Source: Gammaproteobacteria bacterium (GTDB taxonomy: Bacteria > Pseudomonadota > Gammaproteobacteria > SZUA-229). Taken from it: a DNA stretch of 6,517 bases. Where the stretch lies: the NCBI GenBank assembly GCA_011321985.1, contig DROB01000372.1:1-6517 (forward strand), read 5' to 3'. Of the stretch, positions 6,414 through 6,517 are shown in pieces. The position numbers and the translations under genes were made by a program. The number at the start of each line of letters is the position of its first letter. Position 1 is the first letter of the stretch. The notes beneath the pieces are model-generated. The model was not told where the DNA came from. It ran no database searches and worked only from the letters and a program-made list of their open reading frames with translations.

Positions 6414-6517
6414 CCGAAACGCCTCTACGATTGTTAAATTTGATAAAATTCAGTTGTTGATGTGATTAGCGGCTCCGCAAACCCATACCAACACTTTTCC
6501 CTTTACAGGCATAATGC
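6414..6517 (-). promoter_or_regulatory. Upstream region of the large Ig-repeat gene
   Basis: The ribosome binding site AGAGG lies eight bases before the ATG at 6413. Further upstream is an AT-rich inverted repeat, AATTT-GATA-AAATT (6437-6450), and a compact GC-rich one, GCGG-CT-CCGC (6469-6478). Both could be operator sites, but no -35/-10 pair is convincing. The region is cut by the window edge, so the promoter may lie outside. Confidence 0.35.

Noticed and set aside
6466..6486. Short leader reading frame MGLRSR upstream of the large Ig-repeat gene
   Set aside because: It is six codons with no ribosome binding site at proper spacing and no attenuator structure after it.
6477..6490. Sigma-54-like promoter TGGTATGGGTTTGC upstream of the large Ig-repeat gene (minus strand)
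   Set aside because: The distance between the GG and GC elements is one base shorter than the nearly invariant spacing, and the -24 half matches poorly beyond TGG.
6463..6491. Sigma-70 pair TTGGTA / TAATCA with a 17-bp spacer (minus strand)
   Set aside because: The spacing is ideal, but the -10 hexamer matches the consensus at only two positions.
6460..6517. Possible riboswitch, considered because of GGGTTTGCGGAGCCGC in the leader
   Set aside because: Compared by eye with c-di-GMP (GEMM), cobalamin, TPP and glycine signatures; none fits, and the region is cut by the window edge. A covariance-model search would settle it.

Overview
The window carries three genes, all on the minus strand, read from right to left: a 919-residue secreted protein with Ig-like repeats (6413 to 3654), a 469-residue FadL-type outer-membrane transport protein (3577 to 2168), and the first 629 residues of a secreted cyclophilin fused to Ig-like repeats (1889, running off the left edge). 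All three begin with a signal peptide, so everything visible here acts in the cell envelope or on the surface. The FadL/OmpP1 family and the Gly-Gly-Gly/transmembrane/basic tail of the large protein indicate a Gram-negative (diderm) bacterium. A gammaproteobacterium is the best guess, but nothing in the window fixes the genus.

Layout. 6414-6517 is the upstream region of the large Ig protein; it has a good ribosome binding site but no convincing promoter. That gene ends at a perfect hairpin with a U-rich tail (3615-3641), inside a 76-bp gap before the FadL-type gene. The FadL-type gene is followed by a second strong hairpin (2097-2132). The 278-bp gap before the cyclophilin gene (1890-2167) also holds two near-identical 12-bp direct repeats exactly 21 bp apart and a small 6-bp-stem hairpin. 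With a hairpin after each of the first two genes, they look like separately controlled units, or an operon with partial termination.

How they may work together (inference). The FadL-like barrel would take hydrophobic compounds across the outer membrane. The two flanking proteins look like surface or periplasmic proteins built on repeated beta-sandwich domains. One ends in a sorting-signal-like tail. The other carries a peptidyl-prolyl isomerase domain and probably has an anchor beyond the window edge. The most distinctive observation is that the large protein has related modules at both ends, each with LFDW and DGPFQGF motifs, around four Ig-like domains. No CRISPR array, insertion sequence, tRNA or rRNA was seen.
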